64,000 bases of DNA. It comes from Paraburkholderia bannensis. Its GTDB lineage: Bacteria; Pseudomonadota; Gammaproteobacteria; Burkholderiales; Burkholderiaceae. A model generated the notes under the pieces. That model made no database searches. It was not told the DNA's origin and was given only the letters and a program-made list of their open reading frames with translations. The DNA lies in the NCBI RefSeq assembly GCF_014200455.1, contig NZ_JACHBW010000009.1, positions 248,001-312,000 on the forward strand, written 5' to 3'. The position numbers and the translations under genes were made by a program. This document shows positions 50,192-59,750 of this stretch, one piece after another (the first letter of the stretch is position 1; each line of letters begins with the position of its first letter).

Positions 50192-52741
50192 TTACATGAA
50201 TTCATTGTTTCCGGATACGCAACGTCGGTCCCTGGAAAGTGCAGGAGCCGACGTCGCTGTGCCCTGGCGGGAACGGCCTGCGCCAGGCCTCGACGCCGCC
50301 CCGAGTCCATCGGGGAGGCCACCTTGCGGTGCATGGACCAAAACCGTTCGTGGGGTCGACAAAGGGATGTCCGCGGCACGTAGCCGCTTCAGGATGGCGA
50401 ACAGAAGTTCGCTTTTGGTGTCGGCGGCGATCCTGGGACTCCTTACGTGTCCCGTGACCGTGAGCGTGATGCCTTCGGGCGTCAACTGAGTGAACATGAC
50501 GGTTGGCGCCGGATGCGCGAGAACCGAAGGGTGATCCCCGTACGCATCGAGAAGAATGTCGCGGACCTGCTCCGGGTCGACATCGAGAGCGAACGTGAGC
50601 GCAAGCGAGGCGATACCCTGCGTGGTATTTCCCATCGTGACGTTGCGCACGTTCTGCGAAATGAGTTGTGAGTTCGGCACGATCACGGTCGACTTGTCTG
50701 CCAACTGGATCTGGGTGGCACGAACACTAATGCGCCGGATGTCCCCCTCGATGCCGGCGATACTGATCATGTCGCCCACCTTCACCGGCCGCTCCGCGAG
50801 CAGGATGATTCCGGAGATGAAGTTCTTCACGATCTCCTGCAGACCGAAGCCGATTCCCACCGACAATGCACTGACTATCCATGCGAGGTTGTGCCATCTG
50901 ACGCCTAGCACGGACAAGGACTGCAGCACGACGAGCACGTAACCGATGTTGGCAAACAGCGTGAGCAACGACGCGCGCATGCCGGGACTCATTTCCGTCT
51001 TGGGCAGCAACTCCCTGTCGAACCATCTGCGAACGGACCGCACCAGATAGACGCCGACGCCGGCTGTGAGCAGCGCGCTGAAGATGTGAGCGGGGACGAT
51101 GTTGAGCGCACGCAGCCGGTCGCCGCCCAGCACCTCCAGAATGCTGTCTATGAGGTCCGCGGGCGTGGTTCCGAGACCGCCCGTTAGCAGCGCAATGACC
51201 GCGGCGACGATGAGTGCGCTTCGGAATATCCCGGTAAGCATCGTCGAAATCTGTGCAAGATGCGCATTCTTGAGACCAAACAGATGCTTGATCGTATTGC
51301 CGCTTGCATGCGCCGGAGAAAAGAGGCTTTCGCACACATCGCGCGTAAGCATCACGAGAAAATAGAGGCTGCACAGGACGATGTCGAACCACACGAGTTC
51401 GTAGGTCAGGAAACGCGCAACGGAAATGTACCCGAAGACCAATGCCGCCAGGGCGCCCACTACGACCACGCAGACAGCGGCATGAATCAGGCCCGCAAGT
51501 GCCGACCGACCTTCAGGCGAATTTCCGGCGGCGGCTATTACGGTACGTACGCGGTTGGCATGAAGCAACGAAGCGCCGATGGTCAGCGCGACGATCAGCG
51601 CGACGAGACCGCGAGTGAAAATCGTGAGTTGAAGGCTGGTGTCGACGGCTCGGTTGATTTGCTCTATCGCCCCTGAAAACAGCAGGAGTGCAGCCAACGT
51701 CCGTGGAAAGGACTTGAGCGCCTGCGCAACCGGATCGGCGATGGCAGGCAGGCGCCAGCTAGGATGCGCTGTACACAGGAACGCCCTGCCAAGCGCGAGG
51801 ACCAACGCGCAATTGACGATGTGCTTGACAAGCTCGTCAGTGAAGGTCTGAAGCGCGGGCGACAAGCTGCGTTGACTGCCAATGGCCACGCTGACGAGAT
51901 GTATCGCAACCATCGTGGTCGCAAGCGTCGCGAACACCGTCGATATTGCGAAGGCACTGCGCCGCAGCCGTCCTTCCGGCAGACGTCGAAAGCAAATCCA
52001 GCCTGTTGTTCGTTCGAGAAGGCTGGCACCAACCGTTGCGCAGGCCAGCGCGGCCAGCAGAAGGACCGTCGTGGCGAGGATGCGTCCCGGTCGCCACATC
52101 GATTGCGTCTGCTTCTCGATCTGCATCCCAAACGCTCGCAGGCTCTGATAGTCAGCCGCTTCCGGGTGAACCATGGGCGCCCAGAACGCAGCGCTCAGAA
52201 TGCTATCGGTGCGAAGCGCCAGTTGGTCTTTCAGATGTTCGCGGAGCAGGCGCGCGATCTGTGCGTCGACGTTGGCCAGATCGCCTCTAATGCCCTGCGC
52301 CTGCCTGACTTGTGCATCAAGCCGCGTTTGCTGCGCGGTCAGGACGTCGCGTTGCTGGGCGACGGCGGGTGTTTCCGGCCTTGCGCCGGCGACGGGCGCC
52401 GCGCCAAGCACATCGAGCTGCGCGCGTGTGCGTTCGAGCTCGGGCTGCAGCGAGCTTGCGACCAGTCTGTCGACGTCGGCGACTATGCGCCGGCTCAGCG
52501 AATCCAGCTCGATCAGTTCGGCATCACCGGTTACCGTTGACGCCCGCTGCCTGATCGCGTCTTCTTTGGCCTGAAGCGCATTGAGCGCTTCTCCCGCGTC
52601 GGAACCGACGCCAGCGATGGGCGAGGCGTAGCCGCCGTCCGCCCCGCCAGGCGGATTGCCCGCGGAGAATGCAAGGGCCGGAACGAGGCCCCACAACGCA
52701 AGGACGATGAGACGGAAAGTGACCAGAAGGACTTGTCGCAT
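50192..52741 (-). CDS. Large MscS-family mechanosensitive channel (DUF3772 N-terminus)
   Basis: An 849-residue inner-membrane channel that releases solutes at high membrane tension. A signal peptide (ends PALAFSAG) precedes a coiled-coil periplasmic region with many QQR/RLDAQ repeats (about 50-190), as in DUF3772/MscK-like proteins. About eight or more membrane helices follow. The MscS core has the pore helix region VSALSVGIGFGLQEIVKNFI and the beta domain ERPVKVGDMISIAGIEG, then VPNSQLISQNVRN. A short Gly/Pro/Arg-rich C-terminal tail after the vestibule is unusual. Length is typical of large MscS homologues. Confidence 0.92.
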   Translation of the reverse strand: MRQVLLVTFRLIVLALWGLVPALAFSAGNPPGGADGGYASPIAGVGSDAGEALNALQAKEDAIRQRASTVTGDAELIELDSLSRRIVADVDRLVASSLQPELERTRAQLDVLGAAPVAGARPETPAVAQQRDVLTAQQTRLDAQVRQAQGIRGDLANVDAQIARLLREHLKDQLALRTDSILSAAFWAPMVHPEAADYQSLRAFGMQIEKQTQSMWRPGRILATTVLLLAALACATVGASLLERTTGWICFRRLPEGRLRRSAFAISTVFATLATTMVAIHLVSVAIGSQRSLSPALQTFTDELVKHIVNCALVLALGRAFLCTAHPSWRLPAIADPVAQALKSFPRTLAALLLFSGAIEQINRAVDTSLQLTIFTRGLVALIVALTIGASLLHANRVRTVIAAAGNSPEGRSALAGLIHAAVCVVVVGALAALVFGYISVARFLTYELVWFDIVLCSLYFLVMLTRDVCESLFSPAHASGNTIKHLFGLKNAHLAQISTMLTGIFRSALIVAAVIALLTGGLGTTPADLIDSILEVLGGDRLRALNIVPAHIFSALLTAGVGVYLVRSVRRWFDRELLPKTEMSPGMRASLLTLFANIGYVLVVLQSLSVLGVRWHNLAWIVSALSVGIGFGLQEIVKNFISGIILLAERPVKVGDMISIAGIEGDIRRISVRATQIQLADKSTVIVPNSQLISQNVRNVTMGNTTQGIASLALTFALDVDPEQVRDILLDAYGDHPSVLAHPAPTVMFTQLTPEGITLTVTGHVRSPRIAADTKSELLFAILKRLRAADIPLSTPRTVLVHAPQGGLPDGLGAASRPGAGRSRQGTATSAPALSRDRRCVSGNNEFM

Positions 52742-52983
52742 GGCTCGGGCAGGGATGAGACGCGCAAAACGTCATCGCCATTCCTCATGGCGCAGCCGGC
52801 GCCATCCACCGATGTGCCTATGCGTGTAGCGGAAGAGACGTTCGCTGTCCGGTCTATTAAAGTGACGACTATATCATAATTGATATTTAAACCAAAAAGT
52901 GGCGGGCGCGCCACAGGTATCTGTCGCCGCCGGGCGCAGGAACGGCTCGTGGGTGGATTGACGCAAGCAGCTTTGATCAGTTT

Positions 52984-53244
52984 TTATTGGGGAATTTGCG
53001 GAAGCGGTGATGAGGGAGGCGTCGGCAGTTTAGGGAGCTGTGTCGACAATTGTGATGGAAGCTGGCTCTGGGCTTGAGACGTTACCTGCGCCACTTGCTG
53101 CGACGAAGGCTGCTGTGACGAAATCTGTGACGAAGGCTGCTGCGACGAGAGTTGCTGCGAAGCGAGCTGCTGCCACGTTACGCTTTGAGCGAATACTGGC
53201 GAGCTGCTAAGGACAACGAACGCTGCTAAATAAAATTGCTTCAT
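52984..53244 (-). CDS. Small exported Ser/Gln/Pro-repeat protein
   Basis: An 86-residue protein with signal peptide MKQFYLAAFVVLSSSPVFAQ. The rest is low-complexity, with repeated SSQQPSSQ units, then LPSQLSTQLPKLPTPPSS. The repeat is visible in DNA as CTGCTGTGACGAAATC-like units. No fold is expected; the function is unknown. The ribosome site is weak, so expression is uncertain. Confidence 0.5.
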   Translation of the reverse strand: MKQFYLAAFVVLSSSPVFAQSVTWQQLASQQLSSQQPSSQISSQQPSSQQVAQVTSQAQSQLPSQLSTQLPKLPTPPSSPLPQIPQ

Positions 53245-53325
53245 GATTGTCTTTTGTCTACAGGTGAATCAGGTGAACGTTGCCGGCCTGAGAAACCGGC
53301 TATCTGAACGGTCGCGCCGCTAACT

Positions 53326-53637
53326 TCAAATATCCGATATCGCGCCGCCGCCGGAAGCGGGCGGAACTGACGAACGCTTTTCGGACGAACTTCTCATCCC
53401 ACCATATTGTTCAAACGCTTGTTGTTGGGCCTGCATGCGCGCCTTGGCGCATGCGAAGTCCATTGGATACCCTGCGGCGGCGGTTGCTCTGTCCAGGTAG
53501 CTCGCATTCTGCTGCCGAACCGGAACGCGGACTTGTTCGCTCACGGGTGAGCCCGCGTCGTGTGCGAATGAGGCAGCCGGTACGGATAGCACAGACGCGA
53601 GAAGGGTACCTGGGATGAACTTTCTTGCCTTTGCCAT
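53326..53637 (-). CDS. Small periplasmic protein, DUF4148-like tail
   Basis: A 103-residue protein with a signal peptide (FIPGTLLASVLSVPAASFAH). The mature part contains ASYLDRATAAAGYPMDFACA and a glycine/serine tail, reminiscent of the short DUF4148-type proteins common in Burkholderia, but the match is weak. GAGAGAAC precedes the ATG. Function unknown. Confidence 0.55.
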   Translation of the reverse strand: MAKARKFIPGTLLASVLSVPAASFAHDAGSPVSEQVRVPVRQQNASYLDRATAAAGYPMDFACAKARMQAQQQAFEQYGGMRSSSEKRSSVPPASGGGAISDI

Positions 53638-53956
53638 GATGTTCTCTCCACTTGCGCGTCGGATAAAAAAGGACGCGGATTTCCGAAATAACGTGCTGGC
53701 GCAGCACCGTGGTTCGCTGCCAGTTCGTTGAGCGAGAGTCTATCGAGTTACTAACCAGTTACAAGCAACTGGACGGCAACGAACAATTCCGCCGGGCGCA
53801 ACGTTGCGAACTCGCACGGACGCCCATTGTCGCGTTCGTTGGCAAGATGGAAACAAACAATTGCGAGCGGCTATTCAAGGTCTGCGGCGCATATACTTTC
53901 CGCCTTCACCTCCTCCATCAGGTGCCGGATTCTTATTGTTCAGAGCAGGAGTACTT
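53638..53956. other. 319-bp gap
   Basis: No gene is supported. It should hold the promoters of the divergent genes at 53637 and 53957. An AGGAG site at 53947-53951 serves the right-hand gene. No inverted repeat stood out. Confidence 0.35.
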
Positions 53957-54139
53957 ATGGAAAAGCAATTCATCGCGAGGATCGGTAACGCAAGACCAGA
54001 AAGCGCTCACCAGATCGTACAGGCCGCGCTTCGCAGTGCTGCTACCGCATCCACGCCCAATGGTGCCATCGACCTGCTTGGCGAGGCCCTGCTGGAACTG
54101 GAGCGCCTGCTTGCACTGAATAGCGAGCAGATGCACTGA
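53957..54139 (+). CDS. Small hypothetical protein (60 residues)
   Basis: From the ATG at 53957 with AGGAG 5 bp upstream, a 60-residue protein. The segment ESAHQIVQAALRSAATASTP then GAIDLLGEALLELERLLALN is strongly helical and amphipathic. No family is recognised. A longer frame upstream has no comparable start signal. Confidence 0.55.
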   Translation: MEKQFIARIGNARPESAHQIVQAALRSAATASTPNGAIDLLGEALLELERLLALNSEQMH

Positions 54140-54291
54140 ACCTCATCGGCTGGCGAGCCACCGGGAATAGATCTTTAAACGCCAAAAGGTCATACCGATG
54201 GCTGTCTACCATCGCCAATCATTGCAGCGTTGCGGGAACTACGCCGGAACTATCTGGCGAGTGAGCTTTACCAGGACGGATCGTTTTTAGA

Positions 54292-55059
54292 TCAGCGCGG
54301 ATGAGGCAGTGCCGCGTGAGGGTGGGCAGGGAGCGGACGGCGAGCAATCTTTTCAGCTTCGGCGCGCTTGATGCCGAACGCCTGCAACACGATGGCCGCC
54401 GTGCTCTCGGCAAACTTTTCGTGCCGGGATCGAAGGGCCTTTCGTGCGCGAACCGCGCGCTTTGAAGATCCGGAGAGGTGAAGCTCGGCTGCTACTCCTG
54501 CGGCGACAGTGCCGATCACGGAAAACACACACATCAGTTCGTCCGCGACGATGAAGCGTCGTTCCGAAATGCCTCTTCTTGTGTCCCGCAGCAGCCGCTG
54601 ACCCAGCCCCCCGCTCAGTGCGCGCGAGGACAGCCCTTCGCGTATCAGGAGTTGCCCCCAAACGGGCTCCCGATAGGCGCGCAAAAGCGTATGACGCACC
54701 GACACCGCAACCGCTTCGGCCGGGTCCGGCAACCCCGCGGCGAGGCGATCGAGCGTGCTCGCGAATTCCTCGAACAGCCATTCGACAAGCGCGGTGAAGA
54801 TCCCTTCCTTCGAGTCGAAGTAGTTGTAGAAGGACCCGAATCCCACGTCGGCGGCGTTCGTGATCTCGGTGATCGTGACGCCGTCCATTCCCTTCTGGGC
54901 CACCAGTTCGAACGCGGCATCGAGCAGCCTAAGCCGCGTTTCGAGCTTGCGTCGAGCCACGCGTGGCGATCGCGTTGCGATGGGTTCGCGGTCCGGACTG
55001 GATGGACTGGCCTTCAACGGCTGCCGACGACTCGTGCGCGAACTCGGGACGTTGGGCAT
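54292..55059 (-). CDS. TetR-family repressor of the RND efflux operon
   Basis: A 255-residue repressor. A basic N-terminal tail of about 35 residues precedes the TetR helix-turn-helix (DGVTITEITNAADVGFGSFY then NYFDSKEGIF). The ligand domain (about 90-220) has no assigned family. AAGGAG lies just before the ATG. It diverges from the membrane-fusion gene, with overlapping promoters and a dyad at 55083-55101, so it very probably represses the efflux operon and itself. Confidence 0.9.
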   Translation of the reverse strand: MPNVPSSRTSRRQPLKASPSSPDREPIATRSPRVARRKLETRLRLLDAAFELVAQKGMDGVTITEITNAADVGFGSFYNYFDSKEGIFTALVEWLFEEFASTLDRLAAGLPDPAEAVAVSVRHTLLRAYREPVWGQLLIREGLSSRALSGGLGQRLLRDTRRGISERRFIVADELMCVFSVIGTVAAGVAAELHLSGSSKRAVRARKALRSRHEKFAESTAAIVLQAFGIKRAEAEKIARRPLPAHPHAALPHPR

Positions 55060-55082
55060 GTTAGCTCCTTCTATGTATCCTC

Positions 55083-55135
55083 AGATTATAGATGCTAATC
55101 TCATAGTTGACAATAAAATCAGAAATGGGTTTAAT
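55083..55135. promoter_or_regulatory. Overlapping divergent promoters and TetR operator candidate
   Basis: Plus strand: TTGACA (55107-55112), 17 bp, TTTAAT (55130-55135). Minus strand: TTGTCA (complement 55108-55113), 17 bp, TATAAT (complement 55085-55090). The -35 elements overlap almost completely. The dyad AGATTA (55083-55088) and TAATCT (55096-55101) covers the minus-strand -10 region. One repressor bound here could shut both promoters. Between this site and the membrane-fusion start (55397) lies an untranslated leader of about 255 bases with nothing else recognised. Confidence 0.75.
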
Positions 55136-55396
55136 GTCACCCGCGCGGCGATGGAAGCGGAAACGGGCGAGACCGAGGGGCAGAGAACGCGTCTCCGGGA
55201 CGTTGTAGCTGCCTGGCGCCCAAGTCCGCAAACGTCGTGCAGATGTGCGCGCGTGCATCAGCGAATGCGCCTGTCAAATGGCGCGGATCCGCTCCGAGGC
55301 ACGTGTTGCTTACCCGATGCGATGGCCTTTCAAGGAAGCACGCGCCGCCGCTCCATCGGGTCATCCTTTTCCACCCGAATTCATCACCTGCCTTGT

Positions 55397-56575
55397 GTGA
55401 ACATCGTGAAACATTCCGGTCTTGTCGCGCTGAAACGAGTGCGCTCCCTGTTGCCCTACTTCTTTCCTTCCACACGCAAGGCGACCGTCGTCGTTGCCGC
55501 GTGCAGCGCCATCGTCCTTAGTGCCTGCCACCAGCGCGACGCGGCGGTCGCCGAGGTCAAGCCCGTCGTCGCGCTCGCGGTTCATCCGGATGGGCGCGTC
55601 GACAGCACCTCGCTGCCCGCACAGGTGCAGGCGCGTTATTCCACGACGCTGTCTTTCCGGGTGGGGGGCAAGGTCATCGAGCGGCGTGTGCATATCGGCG
55701 ATACGGTCAAGGCGGGACAGACGGTTGCGTTGCTCGACCCGACGGATCTGCAGAACAATCTCGTCAGTGCGCGCGCGCAACTGGACGCCGCCGAGCATCG
55801 CCTCGTCTTCGCCCGGCAGCAGCTCGACCGCGATGAGGCGCAGGCGCGCGCAAATCTGATTGCGCCTGCGCAGCTGGAGAAAACTCAGGACGCCTACGCT
55901 TCCGCACTCGCGCAGCGCACTTCCGCGCTCGCCCAGATGGCGCTCGCGACGGATCACCTGCACTACGCGACGCTCACCGCGGACCACGATGGCGTCATCA
56001 CTTCGGAGGACGCGGATACCGGGCAGAACGTTCAGGCAACCCAGGCGGTGTATCACCTCGACTGGACCGGCGACGTGGATATCGTTAGCGATGCGCCCGA
56101 GCGGATCGTGGGCTCGCTGGCCGTCGGCAGCAAGGCGCGCGTCACCTTGCCCGCGCTGCCCGGCAAGACGTTTGAAGCGCAGGTGCGCGAGGTGTCGGCG
56201 GCGGCCGATCCGGAAAGCCGCACGTGGCGTGTGAAGCTCACGCTCGCTTCGCCAGACTCCGACGTGCGTCTTGGCATGACCGCGAATGTCGCATTCAGCG
56301 CAGCCGACGGTCTTGCTGCCAGCGGCCAGGTCTTTACGCTGCCGGTAACGGCGCTGTTTCACAAGGGTGAGAATCCAGCTGTTTGGGTCGTGCGTAAGGG
56401 CAGCGACACGCTTGAGTTGCGCCCCGTCACGATCGCGCGATACGACGAGCGCACGGTCTCGCTCAGTTCGGGGCTGCACGATGGCGACCGTGTGATCCTG
56501 CAAGGCGTGCATGCCGTGAGTTCCGGGCAGCAAGTGCAAGTGGTGCCTCCGCTGCATCCGGAGGGCTCGGTATGA
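55397..56575 (+). CDS. RND efflux membrane-fusion (adaptor) lipoprotein
   Basis: An adaptor of about 392 residues linking pump to outer-membrane channel in the periplasm. The start is uncertain: a GTG at 55397 or 55406 gives a short basic N-terminus and lipobox ending IVLSAC, expected to be lipidated. Lipoyl half-motifs FRVGGKVIERRVHIGDTVKA and ATLTADHDGVIT flank a coiled-coil hairpin (about 90-160) with DLQNNLVSARAQLDAAEHRL. The beta-barrel and membrane-proximal parts follow. It overlaps the pump gene by four bases (ATGA). The leader before the start is unusually long. Confidence 0.88.
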   Translation: MNIVKHSGLVALKRVRSLLPYFFPSTRKATVVVAACSAIVLSACHQRDAAVAEVKPVVALAVHPDGRVDSTSLPAQVQARYSTTLSFRVGGKVIERRVHIGDTVKAGQTVALLDPTDLQNNLVSARAQLDAAEHRLVFARQQLDRDEAQARANLIAPAQLEKTQDAYASALAQRTSALAQMALATDHLHYATLTADHDGVITSEDADTGQNVQATQAVYHLDWTGDVDIVSDAPERIVGSLAVGSKARVTLPALPGKTFEAQVREVSAAADPESRTWRVKLTLASPDSDVRLGMTANVAFSAADGLAASGQVFTLPVTALFHKGENPAVWVVRKGSDTLELRPVTIARYDERTVSLSSGLHDGDRVILQGVHAVSSGQQVQVVPPLHPEGSV

Positions 56576-59500
56576 ACTCGCGCGACGAAGAAAACGCACT
56601 CGAACGCGCGCCGGCGAACGCGTCTGGCGAGGCACGCGAGGCGAGCGGTACGGGCTTCAACCTCTCCGCATGGGCGCTGGCGCACCAGCAGCTCGTGATT
56701 TTTCTGATCGGGCTCGCCACGCTTTTCGGCGTCATTGGCTATACGAAACTTGCGCAGTCGGAAGACCCGCCGTTCACGTTCCGCACGATGGTCATCAAGA
56801 CATACTGGCCGGGCGCGACCGCGCGCGAAGTGCAGGAACAGATCACGGACCGGATCGCCCGCCAGTTGCAGGCCGCGCCGTATGTCGACAACATCAAGAG
56901 CTATTCGCGTCCCGGCGAGTCGATGATCTTCTTCGCGATGAAGGACTCGGCGCCCGTCAAGGAGGTGCCCGAGACCTGGTACCAGGTTCGCAAGAAAGTG
57001 GGCGATATCCGCGCGACGCTTCCAGCGGGCACGGCGGGGCCGTTCTTCAACGATGAGTTCGGTGACGTCTACACGAACATCTACGCGCTCGAAGGCGACG
57101 GCTTCACGCCCGCGCAGCTACACGACTACGCGGACCAGCTGCGTACGGTTCTGCTGCGCGTGCCGGGCGTGGCCAAGGTCGATTACTTCGGCGACCCCGA
57201 TCAGCATATTTTCGTCGAGATTTCGAACGCGCAGCTCACGCGTCTGTCCATCACGCCTCAGCAGCTTGCCCAGGCAATCGACGCGCAGAACGCCGTCGCG
57301 CCCGTCGGCACCATCACGACGGCGGACGACCGGGTATTCGTGCGTCCGAGCGGCGCATTCCAGGACGAACGCGCGCTTGCGGACACGCTGATCACCATCA
57401 ACAAGCGCTCGTTCCGTCTTGGCGACATTGCAACCATCAAGCGCGGCTATGACGATCCGCCCGTGACGCAGATGCGCGTGGGCGGCCAGGCGGTGCTCGG
57501 CATCGGTGTGACGATGCAAAAAGGCGGCGACGTCATCGACCTCGGCAAGGCGCTCGACGCGAAGACTGCCGAACTGCAGGCGATGCTGCCCGCGGGTCTG
57601 AAGCTCGTGCCGGTTTCGAGCATGCCGCACGCGGTCAAGCACTCGGTGGACGATTTCGTCGAGGCGGTTGGCGAGGCGGTGGCGATCGTGCTGGTCGTGA
57701 GCCTCGTTTCGCTCGGTCTGCGTACGGGCATGGTGGTTGTGATCACGATCCCGATCGTGCTTGCCGTGACTGCGTTGTGCATGCATGTCTTCGGTATCGG
57801 GCTGGACAAGGTCTCCCTCGGTACGCTCGTGCTGGCGCTGGGCCTGCTCGTCGACGACGCGATCATTGCCGTCGAGATGATGGCGGTGAAGCTGGAGCAG
57901 GGCTGGAGCCGCCTGCGCGCGGCGGCGTTTGCGTATTCGAGCACGGCATTTCCGATGCTGACCGGCACCCTCGTGACGGTCTCGGGCTTCCTGCCCATCG
58001 CGCTGGCGAAATCGAGCACGGGTGAGTACACGCGTTCGATCTTCGAGGTGTCGGCCATCGCGCTGATCGTCTCCTGGTTCGCGGCGGTCGTGCTGGTGCC
58101 GCTACTCGGCTTTCATATGCTGCCCGAGCGCAAGGTTCACGCAGGCGCGGGACACGACCATGAGCACGCCGTCTACAACACCGGCTTCTACCGCCGCCTG
58201 TCGGGCTGGATCACGTGGTGCATCGAGCGGCGCTGGGTCGTGCTCGGCATCACTTGCGGCCTGTTCGCGCTCGCCATGGTTGCGTTCACGCGCGTGCCGC
58301 AGCAGTTCTTCCCGAACTCCGAGCGTCCCGAACTGCTGGTCGACATCAGGCTGCCGGAAGGCGCTTCGTTCGAGGCTACGCTGCGTGAATCGAAGCGCCT
58401 GGAGAAGGTCCTCGATGGCAAGGCCGGCATCGACCACTATGTCGACTTCGTCGGCACGGGCGCGCCGCGTTTTTATCTCCCGCTCGACCAGCAGCTCCAG
58501 CAGCCCAATTTCGCGCAGTTCGTGATCACGGCGAAGGACGTCGAAACACGCGAGGAACTGATGCACTGGCTCGACGCGAAACTGGAGAAGGACTTTTCCG
58601 GTGCTCGCACCCGTGTGGCGCGACTCGAAAACGGTCCGCCCGTGGGCTTTCCGATCAAATTCCGCGTGAGCGGCGACGATATCGCGACGGTGCGATCGAT
58701 CGCGGATACGGTCGCCGAGAAAGTCCGTGCCGACTCGCGCACGCGCAACGTCCAGTTCGACTGGGACGAGCCGGCCGAACGCTCGATCTCGTTTGAGATC
58801 GACCAGAACCGCGCGCGCCAGCTTGGCGTTACGTCAGCGGACGTGTCGAGCTTCCTCGCCATGACGCTGTCCGGCTACACCGTCACGCAGTACCGCGAGC
58901 GCGACAAGCTGATCAATGTCGATCTGCGTGCGCCGAAGAACGAGCGCGTCGATCCCGCAAAGCTCACGAGCCTTGCGATACCGACTCCGAACGGCCCGGT
59001 TCCGCTTGGCTCGCTCGGACATGTGCGCGACACGCTCGAGTACGGCGTGATCTGGGAGCGCGACCGCCAGCCGACCATCACCGTGCAGGCCGACGTGCGC
59101 GGCGACGCGCAGGGCATCGACGTGACGCACGACATCGAGAACGCACTCACGGCGGTGCGCGCGAAGCTGCCTGTGGGCTACCGGATCGAGGTGGGCGGGG
59201 CGGTCGAGGAGAGCGTGAAGGGCCAGACGTCGATCAACGCGGAAATGCCGCTGATGATCATCGCGGTGCTGACGCTGCTGATGATCCAGCTGAAGAACTT
59301 CGCGCGCACCTTCATCGTGGTGCTCACCGCACCGCTGGGACTGATCGGCGTGGTGACGGCGCTCCTGCTGTTCGGCAAGCCGTTTGGCTTCGTCGCGTTG
59401 CTTGGCGTGATCGCGATGTTCGGCATCATCATGCGCAATTCCGTGATTCTGGTGGACCAGATCGACCAGGACATCGCGGCGGGGCACGCGCGCTTCGACG

Positions 59501-59748
59501 CCATCATCGGCGCCACGGTGCGGCGCTTCAGGCCAATCATGCTGACGGCCGCCGCCGCCGTGCTCGCGCTGATTCCGCTGCTGCGTTCGGGCTTCTTCGG
59601 GCCGATGGCGACCGCGCTGATGGGCGGCATCACCGTCGCCACCTTGTTGACGGTGTTCTTCCTGCCCGCGCTCTATGCGACCTGCTTCAGGGTGCGTAGT
59701 GACGAGCGCGGCGAGCAACCGGTCATCGTCGAGCATACGGAGGGTTGA
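56572..59748 (+). CDS. RND efflux pump, HAE1-like
   Basis: A 1058-residue proton-driven inner-membrane pump. The first helix follows a 28-residue charged N-terminus (LVIFLIGLATLFGVIGYTKL). The proton-relay aspartates D428 and D429 in GLLVDDAIIAVE are present in TM4. Two large periplasmic loops and twelve helices fit the AcrB/MexB pattern, and the pattern LPEGASFEATLRESKRLEKV matches HAE1-type pumps. Small additional N-terminal residues are atypical. It is preceded by the adaptor (four-base overlap) and followed by the outer-membrane factor. Substrates are likely hydrophobic or amphiphilic drugs, dyes or solvents; range unknown. Confidence 0.95.
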   Translation: MNSRDEENALERAPANASGEAREASGTGFNLSAWALAHQQLVIFLIGLATLFGVIGYTKLAQSEDPPFTFRTMVIKTYWPGATAREVQEQITDRIARQLQAAPYVDNIKSYSRPGESMIFFAMKDSAPVKEVPETWYQVRKKVGDIRATLPAGTAGPFFNDEFGDVYTNIYALEGDGFTPAQLHDYADQLRTVLLRVPGVAKVDYFGDPDQHIFVEISNAQLTRLSITPQQLAQAIDAQNAVAPVGTITTADDRVFVRPSGAFQDERALADTLITINKRSFRLGDIATIKRGYDDPPVTQMRVGGQAVLGIGVTMQKGGDVIDLGKALDAKTAELQAMLPAGLKLVPVSSMPHAVKHSVDDFVEAVGEAVAIVLVVSLVSLGLRTGMVVVITIPIVLAVTALCMHVFGIGLDKVSLGTLVLALGLLVDDAIIAVEMMAVKLEQGWSRLRAAAFAYSSTAFPMLTGTLVTVSGFLPIALAKSSTGEYTRSIFEVSAIALIVSWFAAVVLVPLLGFHMLPERKVHAGAGHDHEHAVYNTGFYRRLSGWITWCIERRWVVLGITCGLFALAMVAFTRVPQQFFPNSERPELLVDIRLPEGASFEATLRESKRLEKVLDGKAGIDHYVDFVGTGAPRFYLPLDQQLQQPNFAQFVITAKDVETREELMHWLDAKLEKDFSGARTRVARLENGPPVGFPIKFRVSGDDIATVRSIADTVAEKVRADSRTRNVQFDWDEPAERSISFEIDQNRARQLGVTSADVSSFLAMTLSGYTVTQYRERDKLINVDLRAPKNERVDPAKLTSLAIPTPNGPVPLGSLGHVRDTLEYGVIWERDRQPTITVQADVRGDAQGIDVTHDIENALTAVRAKLPVGYRIEVGGAVEESVKGQTSINAEMPLMIIAVLTLLMIQLKNFARTFIVVLTAPLGLIGVVTALLLFGKPFGFVALLGVIAMFGIIMRNSVILVDQIDQDIAAGHARFDAIIGATVRRFRPIMLTAAAAVLALIPLLRSGFFGPMATALMGGITVATLLTVFFLPALYATCFRVRSDERGEQPVIVEHTEG

Positions 59749-59750
59749 TC

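Noticed and set aside
55060..55396. N-terminal extension of the membrane-fusion protein upstream to 54860
   Set aside because: It would run through the TetR gene and both promoters; the lipoprotein signal starts after 55397.
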